From: Ruminococcus sp. JC304
GTDB lineage: Bacteria; Bacillota; Clostridia; Lachnospirales; Lachnospiraceae
DNA length: 64,000 bases
Reading direction: 5' to 3'
Assembly (NCBI GenBank): GCA_000285855.2
Contig: HE978651.1
Location: 1,785,115-1,849,114 of the forward strand
Made by a program: the position numbers and the translations under genes. Within the stretch, counting starts at the first letter, position 1. The number at the start of each line of letters is the position of its first letter. This document shows, one piece after another, positions 15,708 through 24,014 of this stretch. A model generated the notes under the pieces. The model was not told where the DNA came from. It saw only the letters and a program-made list of their open reading frames with translations, and made no database searches.

Positions 15708-15740
15708 AAAAAAAAGGAATCCTTTTTACAGGATTCCTTA
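15708..15740 (-). terminator. Terminator of the methyltransferase/deacylase fusion gene
   Basis: AAGGAATCC/GGATTCCTT stem with an 8-nt loop, then a run of eight T on the minus strand, about 40 nt past the stop codon. The ~300-nt gap 15478-15779 otherwise holds only the hydrolase promoter. Confidence 0.85.
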
Positions 15741-15779
15741 TAAAATATTCGAAATATTTTCGTAACTTTTTGGAGCAGT

Positions 15780-18230
15780 TCAACTGTGTTTTTCCCCGCA
15801 CACCAGAAACATAGGAGTAGGATTATAAAATTCATCTTTCTTCTGATAAATCCTGCTGCTGATCCCAAGATCGATGGAGAATTTTTCCATTTCAAGCCTT
15901 CCCAGAGTCTCCAGATCCCAGGCCGGCCGGATATAAGAGCTGATGGGCAGCTGACGCTTGATCTCCTCACATTCCTGCATCATGGCATCTCCCACTGTAT
16001 GATGGGCATGATTTGCAGGAAGTCCCGAGGTATCCGCAAAATTATCAGCGCCATAATTGGCATCTGCATTCAGAAGGATTCCACCCGGTCTCAAGACCCG
16101 GATCCATTCCCTGTATGCACCCGCTGCATCCGGTAAAGTCCATGTGAGATTTCTGGAAATAACCACATCAAAACTACCACTTTTAAAGTCCAGTTTCTCC
16201 CCATCCATAATCTTAAAGGTACAGGAAACCTTTTCCTCCTTAGCCAGCTCCCGGGAATGACGGATCATATCAGGAGTCAGATCTATTCCTGTGACCTCAT
16301 GTCCCAGTTTAGCCAGAAGAATGGTAAAAAATCCGGCACCGCATCCCACATCCAGGATTCTGAGTTTCCCTTCTGGCAGATACTTAAGAATCTCTCTCAT
16401 CCATTTATCCGCCATATCGCTGTGAAGCTCGGCCCTTCTCTGCTCCTTAAAGCTGTCACTGCGTTTGGTCCAGTAAGCCGTAATTTTCTCCTTGCGGCTG
16501 TCCTCTTCTCTGCTAAAAGATCCATAAGTGATCATAGGTCCATCCTTGATCACCTGAAGGCTTCCAATCTGATAAAGGATCACACCGTTCAGATCGGAAT
16601 AGCTTTTCTCCAGGATCTTTCCTTCATAATCTTTGGTACAGCCCAGATATTCTCCGGTTTTCACCAGATCTCCCGGCTTTTTAGCAGGATACCACAGACC
16701 GGATACAGTTGCAGACTGATACCGTACATTTTCAATTTCCATAGGATAATAGGTACTGTAGCTTCTCAGTCCCTGATAAACTCCCAGGAAACAAAGAATA
16801 TTCCGCACATCCTTTCCTGTAGATTTCACTTCCTCTGCAGTCCAGCCACCCATCTGTCCCCGTTCGATCAGAACACTGGGAATCCCACAGGAAGCTGCAT
16901 AATTATAAGCTCCTCCTGAGCCCACATTAGATTTGACCATATAAGGAACATCTGCCTGCTGTGCCATTTTCTGAGATATTTCCCTTACCTGCTGCACAGA
17001 CTTTCCTGCATAATAAATATAAGGGGTCAGTTCTTCAAAGGAATCTCCACTGTGCAGATCTATGTAATAATCCGCCACACTCTGCAGCTTTTCTACAACT
17101 GCATAAGCCAGACGGTCCATACGGGTTCCTTCCGGATTTCCCGGAAAAACACGGTTAAGATTTTTGTCATCTTCCGGACAGATACTGCCGCTTCGCTCTT
17201 CAAATTCCTTTCTGCAGACAGTTTTTACAAGGATCACCCTTCCATTCATCTTCTCTGGTTTCAGCTGGTCCGCAAGCTCTACCGCTGCCTGGATTCCCAC
17301 ATACTCTCCGGCATGGACAGAGGCGGTGATCAGAACTGTTTTTCCGGGATTACTGCCGCAGATCACTGTATAGGGAAGGGCAAATTCTCCCCCTGCCAGC
17401 TTCAGAAAACCGCTCTTCTTTGTTCCCGGTTCTGTCCAAAGCGGGTCCTTTGCTTTCTGCAAATCTTCCTGTTGTTTTTCTGCGCAGATCATAAACATAG
17501 GAGTTGAATGATAGTTCAGCTTCTCTTCCTGGCTCCATACTCTCTCCCAGATATTCAGATCTATGGAAACGGATCCAAATCCCATTTCTTTTAAAATATT
17601 TCTGTCCCAGACAGGCCGTTCAATGGCAGACAGAGGCATCTGCAGGGCAATCTTCTCCATTCTGTCAATATCAGTACAGAGATAATGATCGTCCAGATTT
17701 TCATTCTCTACAATCTTTCTGTCCTCTTCATAGGACCGACGCTTCTCCTCATCATAGAGATAGCCATACCAGTTTGCATCAAAATTCAGAAGCTTTCCAC
17801 CAGGCTTTAATACCCGGTGCCACTCCCTGTATGCACCTTTGGGATCCTTCAGATTCCAGGTAAGGTTTCTGGAAAGAATCACATCAAAGGTATTATCTTC
17901 AAACTGCAGATTCTGAGCATCCATTTTATAAAAAACAATCTTTTCGCAGAGCTGGCCTGCATTCTTTTTTGCAGTATCCAGCATTTCCTGTGTATAGTCT
18001 ACAGCTGTAACCTTGTATCCTGCCTCTGCAAGGATTACGGGAAAGAACCCCGGACCTGTACCAATATCCAGGATTTTCAGCTCTTCTTTCTTTTTCTCAG
18101 GAAACTGTCTTTTCAGGGTTTTCAGCCACGCTTCCTTCTGTATTCCATTTAATTCTTTATGATTCACCTCAGAGTATCCCTCTGCACGGGTACTCCAGTA
18201 GCTTTCAATTTCTGACAGCAGCTTATCCAA
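15780..18230 (-). CDS. Tri-domain protein: methyltransferase, AstE/AspA-like zinc deacylase, methyltransferase
   Basis: 816-residue fusion. Residues ~1-265 are a class I SAM methyltransferase (ILDIGTGPGFFPVILAEAGY, SRNLTWNL). Residues ~275-570 are a succinylglutamate desuccinylase/aspartoacylase-like (M14-related) domain with zinc ligands in VHAGEYVG and YIDLHSGD and the substrate-binding NLNRVFPG. Residues ~580-816 are a second methyltransferase (ILDVGCGAGFFTILLAKLGH, SRNLTWTL). The two methyltransferases are clearly related to each other, including the shared SRNLTW and a PMF(M/L)(I/V)C ending, so one probably arose by duplication. Translation starts at TTG, 9 nt after GGAGG. The gene is alone between terminators; the substrate is unknown, possibly an acylated amino acid or small peptide. 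Confidence 0.85.
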   Translation of the reverse strand: MDKLLSEIESYWSTRAEGYSEVNHKELNGIQKEAWLKTLKRQFPEKKKEELKILDIGTGPGFFPVILAEAGYKVTAVDYTQEMLDTAKKNAGQLCEKIVFYKMDAQNLQFEDNTFDVILSRNLTWNLKDPKGAYREWHRVLKPGGKLLNFDANWYGYLYDEEKRRSYEEDRKIVENENLDDHYLCTDIDRMEKIALQMPLSAIERPVWDRNILKEMGFGSVSIDLNIWERVWSQEEKLNYHSTPMFMICAEKQQEDLQKAKDPLWTEPGTKKSGFLKLAGGEFALPYTVICGSNPGKTVLITASVHAGEYVGIQAAVELADQLKPEKMNGRVILVKTVCRKEFEERSGSICPEDDKNLNRVFPGNPEGTRMDRLAYAVVEKLQSVADYYIDLHSGDSFEELTPYIYYAGKSVQQVREISQKMAQQADVPYMVKSNVGSGGAYNYAASCGIPSVLIERGQMGGWTAEEVKSTGKDVRNILCFLGVYQGLRSYSTYYPMEIENVRYQSATVSGLWYPAKKPGDLVKTGEYLGCTKDYEGKILEKSYSDLNGVILYQIGSLQVIKDGPMITYGSFSREEDSRKEKITAYWTKRSDSFKEQRRAELHSDMADKWMREILKYLPEGKLRILDVGCGAGFFTILLAKLGHEVTGIDLTPDMIRHSRELAKEEKVSCTFKIMDGEKLDFKSGSFDVVISRNLTWTLPDAAGAYREWIRVLRPGGILLNADANYGADNFADTSGLPANHAHHTVGDAMMQECEEIKRQLPISSYIRPAWDLETLGRLEMEKFSIDLGISSRIYQKKDEFYNPTPMFLVCGEKHS

Positions 18231-18336
18231 TTTCTGTATCCTCCGTTTGTAATGATGTCAGGCTGATATGTGTCAAAATTCCCACAACATAATATTTTAA
18301 CAAATACAATCCTCCTCAACAAGCCCCCTGGGGGGA

Positions 18337-18366
18337 CAAAAAAGGCTGTCCGAAGACAGCCTTTTG
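18337..18366 (-). terminator. Terminator after pflA
   Basis: AAGGCTGTC/GACAGCCTT stem with a UUCG-type loop and trailing TTTTTTG on the minus strand, 13 nt past the pflA stop. Confidence 0.9.
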
Positions 18367-18378
18367 CATGATTATACT

Positions 18379-19104
18379 TTATATTGCCCCTAAAATTTTG
18401 CGGGCATTATCGATTCTTTCCTGTGTGGGCGGTTTTACACCTTCAAGGGGATACGGAATTCCCAGTTTTTCCCACTTAAACGTTCCGAGAGTGTGATAAG
18501 GAAGTACCTCCACACGCTCTACATTTTTAAGTGTATGGATAAAATCTGCCAGTCTGTGGAGATATTCATCCTTGTCGCTTCCGCCCGGCACAAGCACATG
18601 TCTGATCCATACAGGTTTCCCCATATCAGATAATTCCTGTGCCATGGCAAGGATATTCCGGTTGGTATGTCCTGTAAGCTTTATGTGTTCCTTTTCATCG
18701 ATCTGCTTGATGTCCAGAAGCACCAGATCTGTATATTTCATCAGCTCCAGCCATTTGGAATGCCAGGGCTCCTTTTCTGTGTAGGGATTGGCACTGGTAT
18801 CCAGGGTTGTATGGATTCCTGCCTGCTTCGCTTTACGGAAAAGCTCTGTGAGAAAATCCATCTGCAGCAGTGGTTCTCCTCCGCTGACTGTGATCCCGCC
18901 TTTGTTTCCCCAATAGCCTTTGTAACGCAGTGCCTTATTCAGCAGTTCATCTGCTGTAGTGACCTGTCCCTCTTTCATATTCCAGGTATCTGGATTATGG
19001 CAAAACTGACAGCGCATGGCACAGCCGCTGAGAAAGATCACATACCGTACTCCGGGGCCGTCCACAGAGCCAAAACTTTCCAGGGAATGTACATATCCTT
19101 CCAT
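18379..19104 (-). CDS. pflA: Pyruvate formate-lyase activating enzyme (radical SAM)
   Basis: 241-residue radical-SAM glycyl-radical activase that installs the Gly radical on PflB. The 4Fe-4S motif CxxxCxxC is in SGCAMRCQFCHNPDTW (about residues 28-43); VSGGEPLLQ is the SAM-binding GGE motif; DLVLLDIKQID is typical of PflA. Length and sequence match the short, single-cluster PflA. It lies 5 nt downstream of pflB on the same strand, so activase and target are co-transcribed. Confidence 0.96.
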   Translation of the reverse strand: MEGYVHSLESFGSVDGPGVRYVIFLSGCAMRCQFCHNPDTWNMKEGQVTTADELLNKALRYKGYWGNKGGITVSGGEPLLQMDFLTELFRKAKQAGIHTTLDTSANPYTEKEPWHSKWLELMKYTDLVLLDIKQIDEKEHIKLTGHTNRNILAMAQELSDMGKPVWIRHVLVPGGSDKDEYLHRLADFIHTLKNVERVEVLPYHTLGTFKWEKLGIPYPLEGVKPPTQERIDNARKILGAI

Positions 19105-19109
19105 AAGTT

Positions 19110-21365
19110 TTACATCCTGTCGTGGCAGGTTCTTGCGATTACGTCAAGCTGCTGTTCTCTGGTCAGGTCAATAAACTTAACTGCATAACCGGAAACACGG
19201 ATTGTGAAGTTTGCATACTCTTCTTTTTCCGGATGTTCCATAGCATCGATAAGCTTTTCTTTTCCAAATACGTTTACATTGAGGTGATGTGCACCCTGGT
19301 CAAAATATCCGTCCAGTACGTGTACAAGATTCTCTGTACGCTCTTCCTCAGTATGTCCCAGTGCATCAGGATTGATAGTCTGAGTATTGGAGATTCCGTC
19401 CAGTGCATCCTCATAGTCAAGCTTTGCAACAGAGTTCAGGGATGCCAGAAGGCCATTCTGCTCTGCACCGTAGGATGGGTTTGCACCAGGTGCCAGAGGC
19501 TCTCCTGCTTTTCTTCCATCCGGAAGGGAACCTGTAGCTTTACCATAAACAACGTTAGAAGTAATGGTAAGGATAGAGGTGGTTGGTTTGGAATCACGAT
19601 AGGTATGGATGTGTTTCAGCTTCTCAAGGAAGGTAGAAAGCAGAGTAGTAGCAATCTCATCTGCTCTGTCATCATCATTACCATAGCGTGGGAAGTCACC
19701 CTCTACCTGGAAGTCTGTGGTGATTCCGTCTTCATCACGGATCGCTTTTACCTTTGCATATTTGATAGCAGAAAGGGAATCAACCACATGAGAGAAGCCT
19801 GCAATACCGGTTGCAAAGGAACGGTCAACCTTTGTATCGATCAGAGCCATCTCTGCTGCCTCATAATAATATTTATCATGCATGTAATGGATCATATTCA
19901 GTGTTCCAACATACAGATGAGCCAGCCAGTCCATCATCTTATCATATTTTGCAACTACTTCGTCATAGTCAAGGTATTCGGAAGTAATAGGCTGATAGTT
20001 TGGTCCAACCTGCTGTTTAGTCTTCTCATCCACACCACCGTTGATCGCATAAAGAAGGCATTTTGCAAGGTTTGCACGAGCACCAAAGAACTGCATCTCT
20101 TTACCAGTCTCAGTAGCAGATACACAGCAGCAGATGCTGTAGTCATCTCCCCATACCGGGCGCATAACATCATCGTTCTCATACTGGATAGAGCTTGTGA
20201 GTACAGAAATATCAGCTGCATATTTCTTGAAGTTCTCCGGCAATCTTGAGGAATAAAGTACAGTAAGGTTTGGTTCCGGAGCAGGACCCATATCCTCCAG
20301 TGTATGAAGGAAACGGAAGTCATTCTTTGTTACCATGGTACGTCCGTCCTGTCCCATACCTGCTACTTCCAGAGTTGCCCATACAGGGTCACCGGAGAAT
20401 AACTGATTGTAAGATGGGATACGTGCAAATTTAACCATACGGAATTTCATTACCATGTGGTCTACAAGCTCCTGAGCTTCTTTTTCAGTAAGTGTACCGT
20501 TTTCCAGATCTCTCTCAATATAGATATCAAGGAAAGTAGAAATACGTCCAACACTCATTGCAGCACCGTTCTGAGTCTTGATCGCTGCCAGATATCCGAA
20601 ATACAGCCACTGGAAAGCTTCTCTTGCATCCTTTGCAGGCTGGGAAATGTCATAGCCGTAAGCTTCTGCCATAACCTTCATGCCCTTCAGTGCACGGATC
20701 TGGTCTGCGATTTCTTCACGAAGCTGGAAATCATAGCGTCTCATACCCTGACGGTCGCAGGCTGCAAAATCTTTTTCCTTGCCTTCGATCAGGGCATCGA
20801 TTCCATACAGCGCCACTCGTCTGTAGTCACCTACAATACGTCCACGTCCATAAGTATCCGGAAGACCTGTCAGGATCTTGTTGTGACGGGCAAGCTTCAT
20901 TTCTGGTGTATAGATATCAAATACTCCCTGATTGTGAGTTTTGAATTCATAGTTATAGAAAACATCTTTGATCTTGTCACTTACGTGATAGCCATAAGTT
21001 TCGCACGCCTTTTCAGCCATTTTAATTCCGCCGTATGGCATAAAAGCACGTTTCAGAGGTTTGTCTGTCTGAAGACCAACAACCTTCTCCAGATCCTTTG
21101 TTTCCTCATCAATATATCCAGGTCCGTACGCAGTCAGAGAAGTAACAACCTCTGTCTCCATATCCAGGACACCGCCCTTTGCACGCTCCTCTTTCTGAAG
21201 TGCCTGCAGTTTGTCCCAAAGCTTATTAGTAGCTTCTGTAGGCTCTTCAAGGAAGGAAGCATCTCCTTCATATGGAGTGTAGTTCATACTGATAAAGTTA
21301 CGAACATCAATTTTCTCCTTCCAACGATTACCCTTAAAGCCATTCCACTGTTCATAGTTTCTCAT
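19110..21365 (-). CDS. pflB: Formate C-acetyltransferase (pyruvate formate-lyase)
   Basis: 751-residue glycyl-radical enzyme that splits pyruvate plus CoA into acetyl-CoA and formate. The active-site double Cys lies in [19 protein letters not shown] (about residue 410), and the Gly-radical loop is RVSGYAVKF close to the C-terminus. The start at 21365 ([12 protein letters not shown]) follows AAAGAGGTAA and gives the family length; a further upstream extension would overlap the promoter. It is paired with pflA and preceded by a near-consensus promoter. It implies mixed-acid type fermentation alongside the PFOR encoded at 35.5 kb. Confidence 0.97.
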   Translation of the reverse strand: MRNYEQWNGFKGNRWKEKIDVRNFISMNYTPYEGDASFLEEPTEATNKLWDKLQALQKEERAKGGVLDMETEVVTSLTAYGPGYIDEETKDLEKVVGLQTDKPLKRAFMPYGGIKMAEKACETYGYHVSDKIKDVFYNYEFKTHNQGVFDIYTPEMKLARHNKILTGLPDTYGRGRIVGDYRRVALYGIDALIEGKEKDFAACDRQGMRRYDFQLREEIADQIRALKGMKVMAEAYGYDISQPAKDAREAFQWLYFGYLAAIKTQNGAAMSVGRISTFLDIYIERDLENGTLTEKEAQELVDHMVMKFRMVKFARIPSYNQLFSGDPVWATLEVAGMGQDGRTMVTKNDFRFLHTLEDMGPAPEPNLTVLYSSRLPENFKKYAADISVLTSSIQYENDDVMRPVWGDDYSICCCVSATETGKEMQFFGARANLAKCLLYAINGGVDEKTKQQVGPNYQPITSEYLDYDEVVAKYDKMMDWLAHLYVGTLNMIHYMHDKYYYEAAEMALIDTKVDRSFATGIAGFSHVVDSLSAIKYAKVKAIRDEDGITTDFQVEGDFPRYGNDDDRADEIATTLLSTFLEKLKHIHTYRDSKPTTSILTITSNVVYGKATGSLPDGRKAGEPLAPGANPSYGAEQNGLLASLNSVAKLDYEDALDGISNTQTINPDALGHTEEERTENLVHVLDGYFDQGAHHLNVNVFGKEKLIDAMEHPEKEEYANFTIRVSGYAVKFIDLTREQQLDVIARTCHDRM

Positions 21366-21455
21366 TATCTTACCTCTTTCTTTTAATATTTCCGCGCAAT
21401 TCTCACGTAAAGTGAGATAATAAGATTTCTTTTGATTTGTGTCATCCACGCCGAT

Positions 21456-21485
21456 AGTATACGGGACATCCTGGTCTTATGTCAA
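21456..21485 (-). promoter_or_regulatory. Promoter of pflB-pflA
   Basis: TTGACA (21480-21485), 18-nt spacer, TATACT (21456-21461) on the minus strand. A small palindrome-like GTCAAT/ATTTGAC overlaps the -35 and could be an operator. The leader carries a CTCAC/GTGAG hairpin near 21400-21415. Confidence 0.7.
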
Positions 21486-21526
21486 TTGATTTGACCTATG
21501 ATTTTATTTTTATACAATTTACGGCA

Positions 21527-21578
21527 AAAAGCAGAAATGACTGTACCTTTATCTGTACAGTCATTCCCGCTTTTTAAC
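21527..21578 (-). terminator. Terminator after leuA
   Basis: Long stem in which AAAGCGGGAATGACTGTAC pairs with GTACAGTCATTTCTGCTTT around a 7-nt loop, ending in TTTTT on the minus strand. It separates leuA from the pflB promoter. Confidence 0.9.
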
Positions 21579-21592
21579 TTTTCTATTATTAT

Positions 21593-21635
21593 GATATCTG
21601 CGAATTGCTCCGCTGCAAAGCAGCTCCTGCAATTC
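21593..21635 (-). repeat. Dispersed 43-nt palindromic repeat, copy 2 (after leuA)
   Basis: Starts with GAATTGC-A-GGAGCTGC, includes GCAGCGGAGCAATTC, and ends in GATATC. It matches the plus-strand copy at 1974-2016 at 39 of 43 positions and begins 5 nt after the leuA stop codon. It sits upstream of, and separate from, the true leuA terminator. Confidence 0.75.
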
Positions 21636-21640
21636 TGATA

Positions 21641-23296
21641 TTAGCGATTGTTGATAGCAGTTACCAGAGCGTCAATGGAGGCACGGATGATATCAGGATC
21701 CACTCCTGCTCCCCATGCCAGGGTTCCGTCCGGTTTCTTGATTCCCACATAGGCGATAGCTTTGGAACTGGAACTGCACTCCAGCGCATGCTCCTGATAG
21801 GTTTCCAGAGAATACTCCAGATCATAGGCTTTCTTCAGGGCATTGCTTACTGCGTCCAGACGTCCGTTTCCGCAGGCTTCTGTAACAATGGTCTCACCCT
21901 GGAAGGTTGAGGTTACATGTGTGGTAATTCCTCCATCCTTCTGCTGGAAATGTACCTCATTGATACTGTATGGCTCAACCACATTCTCGAAGGTTGACTT
22001 AAACAGACCAAAGATCTCATCCGGATGAAGCTCTTTGTGCTTATGATCAGATACTGCCTTGGTGGCATAACCCATAGCCTCACGCATTTTCGGAGGAAGG
22101 TTCAGGCCGTATTTGGTCTCCAGAATATAACCAACACCGCCCTTTCCGGACTGGCTGTTAATACGGATGACATCTGCATCGTAGTTTCTGCCCACATCTG
22201 TAGGATCGATGGGCAGATACGGTACATTCCAGTGATCCGGATCTTTGTCATCTCTCCAGTGCATACCTTTGGCAATGGCATCCTGATGGGATCCTGAAAA
22301 TGCTGCAAATACCAGGGCACCACTGTACGGGCTTCTCTCTGTAACCTTCATGCCGGTGCACTCCTCATATACTTCACAGATATGAGGCATGTCAGAGAAA
22401 TCGAGCTTAGGATCCACTCCCTGGGAATACATATTCATACCAAGTGTTACAATATCCACGTTACCGGTACGCTCACCGTTTCCAAATAAAGTTCCCTCGA
22501 TCCTGTCTGCGCCTGCCAGCAGTCCCATCTCAGAATCTGCTACGCCACATCCTCTGTCATTGTGTGGATGCAGAGATACGATCACGTTTTCACGATATTT
22601 CAGATTGTCACACATATATTCCACCTGGCTGGCATATACATGGGGCATGGAATGCTCTACTGTAACAGGCAGGTTGATAATACATTTATTATCTGCTGTA
22701 GGCTGCCATACATCCAAAACTGCGTTACATACCTCCAGAGCATATTCCGGCTCTGTTCCGGTAAAGCTCTCCGGGCTGTATTCAAACTGGAAATTGCCTT
22801 CGGTTTCATCTGCCAGCTTTTTCAGAAGTGCAGCGCCATCCACTGCAATCTTCAAAATCTCTTCCTTTGTTTTCTTAAATACCTGTTCTCTCTGGGCAAC
22901 AGAGGTGGAATTGTACACATGTACGATTGCTTTCGGAGCACCTTTGACTGCCTCGAAGGTTTTACGGATAATATGCTCTCTGGCCTGGGTTAATACCTGG
23001 ATGGTCACATCCTCAGGAATGAGATTCTGCTCGATCAGAGTGCGCAGAAATTCATATTCTGTCTCAGAGGCAGCCGGAAAACCAACCTCTATCTCTTTAA
23101 AACCAATTTTCACAAGAAGCTTAAAAAACTCTATTTTCTGTTCCAGGCTCATGGGAATGACCAGTGCCTGGTTACCATCACGCAGATCAACAGAACACCA
23201 GATAGGAGCTTTCTCCACATATTCCTTCTCTGCCCATTTCATAGATTTCACCGGGGGCATAAAATACTGTCTCTGATACTTGCTTGCTTTCATCAT
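21641..23296 (-). CDS. leuA: 2-Isopropylmalate synthase (long, fungal-type LeuA)
   Basis: 551-residue enzyme that condenses acetyl-CoA with 2-oxoisovalerate, the first committed step of leucine synthesis. The N-terminus MMKASKYQRQYFMPPVKSM and APIWCSVDLRDGNQAL mark the LeuA type II subfamily; DLRDGNQ supplies a metal ligand, and LHPHNDRGCG holds the HxH-type metal site. The C-terminal ~140 residues are the LeuA dimer allosteric domain (GAGVDPDIIRASIDALVTAIN at the end). GGAGGA lies upstream of two tandem ATGs. Transcription is governed by the upstream leucine T-box. No leuBCD genes are in the window. Confidence 0.96.
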   Translation of the reverse strand: MMKASKYQRQYFMPPVKSMKWAEKEYVEKAPIWCSVDLRDGNQALVIPMSLEQKIEFFKLLVKIGFKEIEVGFPAASETEYEFLRTLIEQNLIPEDVTIQVLTQAREHIIRKTFEAVKGAPKAIVHVYNSTSVAQREQVFKKTKEEILKIAVDGAALLKKLADETEGNFQFEYSPESFTGTEPEYALEVCNAVLDVWQPTADNKCIINLPVTVEHSMPHVYASQVEYMCDNLKYRENVIVSLHPHNDRGCGVADSEMGLLAGADRIEGTLFGNGERTGNVDIVTLGMNMYSQGVDPKLDFSDMPHICEVYEECTGMKVTERSPYSGALVFAAFSGSHQDAIAKGMHWRDDKDPDHWNVPYLPIDPTDVGRNYDADVIRINSQSGKGGVGYILETKYGLNLPPKMREAMGYATKAVSDHKHKELHPDEIFGLFKSTFENVVEPYSINEVHFQQKDGGITTHVTSTFQGETIVTEACGNGRLDAVSNALKKAYDLEYSLETYQEHALECSSSSKAIAYVGIKKPDGTLAWGAGVDPDIIRASIDALVTAINNR

Positions 23297-23358
23297 TTTC
23301 TTTATCCTCCACTTTCTTATGTCTTAAAAATAGCTACACGGTCTGTTTCGCAGGAACT

Positions 23359-23662
23359 AAAAAAGCCTCCCGCCCTGCATGATCTGCAAGAGACGGAAGA
23401 CATCAAAATCTTACGCGGTACCACTCTTTATTTATGAACTACGTCATCACTCACCGGATACAGGATCTGAGATCCTTATATCCTCTCCCTTTAACGGTGG
23501 ACACCGTCTGCGCCTACTCTCCTGTATTAAGATTTCAGGCAGCTGCTCAAAGGCGAGTTCCACAATTTCCATCCGCTGCTTCTCACCGGCCAGCAGCTCT
23601 CTGGGCTCAGGTTACTGTGTACTATTCCTCATCTATGCATTTCGCTTATTTTTGTTGAGTAA
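23359..23662 (-). promoter_or_regulatory. T-box leader (leucine) of leuA
   Basis: The conserved minus-strand motif GAGTGGTACCGCG (23414-23426) precedes a terminator stem (GCCTCCCGCCCTGCA side near 23365-23379) ending in TTTTTT at 23359-23364. AGAGAGCTGCTGG marks stem I. A CTC triplet in GGAACTCGCC (around 23553-23561) is a plausible leucine specifier, consistent with control of leuA by uncharged tRNA-Leu. Confidence 0.9.
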
Positions 23663-23686
23663 TACGTTAACATCAAAAAGAGTTTT

Positions 23687-23692
23687 TGTCAA
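23687..23692 (-). promoter_or_regulatory. -35 element of the leuA T-box promoter
   Basis: TTGACA on the minus strand; the best -10 at 17 nt is only TAACGT (near 23664-23669). Phased A/T tracts lie directly upstream. Confidence 0.5.
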
Positions 23693-23700
23693 GACCTCTT

Positions 23701-23750
23701 CCTGAATTTACCTGAATTTACCCGAATTTGCCAAAATTTTGCTCAAATTT
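23701..23750. repeat. Five 10-bp phased AATTT-tract repeats
   Basis: Five consecutive 10-bp blocks: CCTGAATTTA twice, CCCGAATTTG, CCAAAATTTT, GCTCAAATTT. A/T tracts recur at exactly one helical turn, which should bend the DNA. It lies 8 bp upstream of the leuA leader -35 box and about 10 bp upstream of the divergent tRNA-Pro promoter. Confidence 0.7.
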
Positions 23751-23760
23751 AAAAAAACAC

Positions 23761-23789
23761 TTGCAATCTGTTTATACTTTTGTTACAAT
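23761..23789 (+). promoter_or_regulatory. Promoter of tRNA-Pro
   Basis: TTGCAA (23761-23766), 17-nt spacer, TACAAT (23784-23789), about 12 nt before the tRNA. Confidence 0.7.
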
Positions 23790-23800
23790 AGCAAATGTTG

Positions 23801-23874
23801 CGGGGTATGGCGTAGCTTGGTAGCGCGCACGGCTGGGGGCCGTGAGGTCGCAGGTTCAAATCCTGTTGCCCCGA
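23801..23874 (+). tRNA. tRNA-Pro (anticodon GGG)
   Basis: A 74-nt cloverleaf. The acceptor stem CGGGGTA pairs with TGCCCCG, the anticodon stem CACGG/CCGTG encloses the loop CTGGGGG (anticodon GGG), and the T arm is GCAGG-TTCAAAT-CCTGT. The discriminator base is A and CCA is not encoded. It is a single tRNA with its own promoter and terminator. Confidence 0.95.
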
Positions 23875-23894
23875 CTAAATATAGTAAAATTAAG

Positions 23895-23925
23895 GGTTTC
23901 CGAGTTTGCGGAAGCTCTTTTTTTA
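23895..23925 (+). terminator. Terminator after tRNA-Pro
   Basis: TTCCG/CGGAA hairpin extended by wobble pairs, then a run of seven T. Confidence 0.75.
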
Positions 23926-23932
23926 TTCCGTT

Positions 23933-23959
23933 GTTACTGTTCCCTGTGTTCACAGTAAT
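23933..23959 (+). repeat. 27-nt palindrome, copy B
   Basis: GTTACTGTTC, 7 nt, TTCACAGTAAT: arms TTACTGT/ACAGTAA. It lies between the tRNA-Pro terminator and the DUF1015 gene terminator. Confidence 0.7.
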
Positions 23960-23972
23960 GTTCAGTATGATT

Positions 23973-24010
23973 TCAAAAGAAGAAGCCCCGTACCGAGGGC
24001 TTCTTCTTTT
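23973..24010 (-). terminator. Terminator of the DUF1015 gene
   Basis: AAGAAGAAGCCCTCGG pairs with the GGGGCTTCTTCTTTT side around a short loop; AT-rich on both ends, so possibly bidirectional. Confidence 0.75.
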
Positions 24011-24014
24011 AAAA

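Noticed and set aside
15656-15970. 104-residue minus-strand ORF overlapping the 3' end of the fusion gene
   Set aside because: Out-of-frame shadow that runs through the terminator; no start signal.
23701-23750. CRISPR-like or simple tandem array
   Set aside because: Units are 10 bp, without spacers and with drift; better explained as phased A/T tracts.
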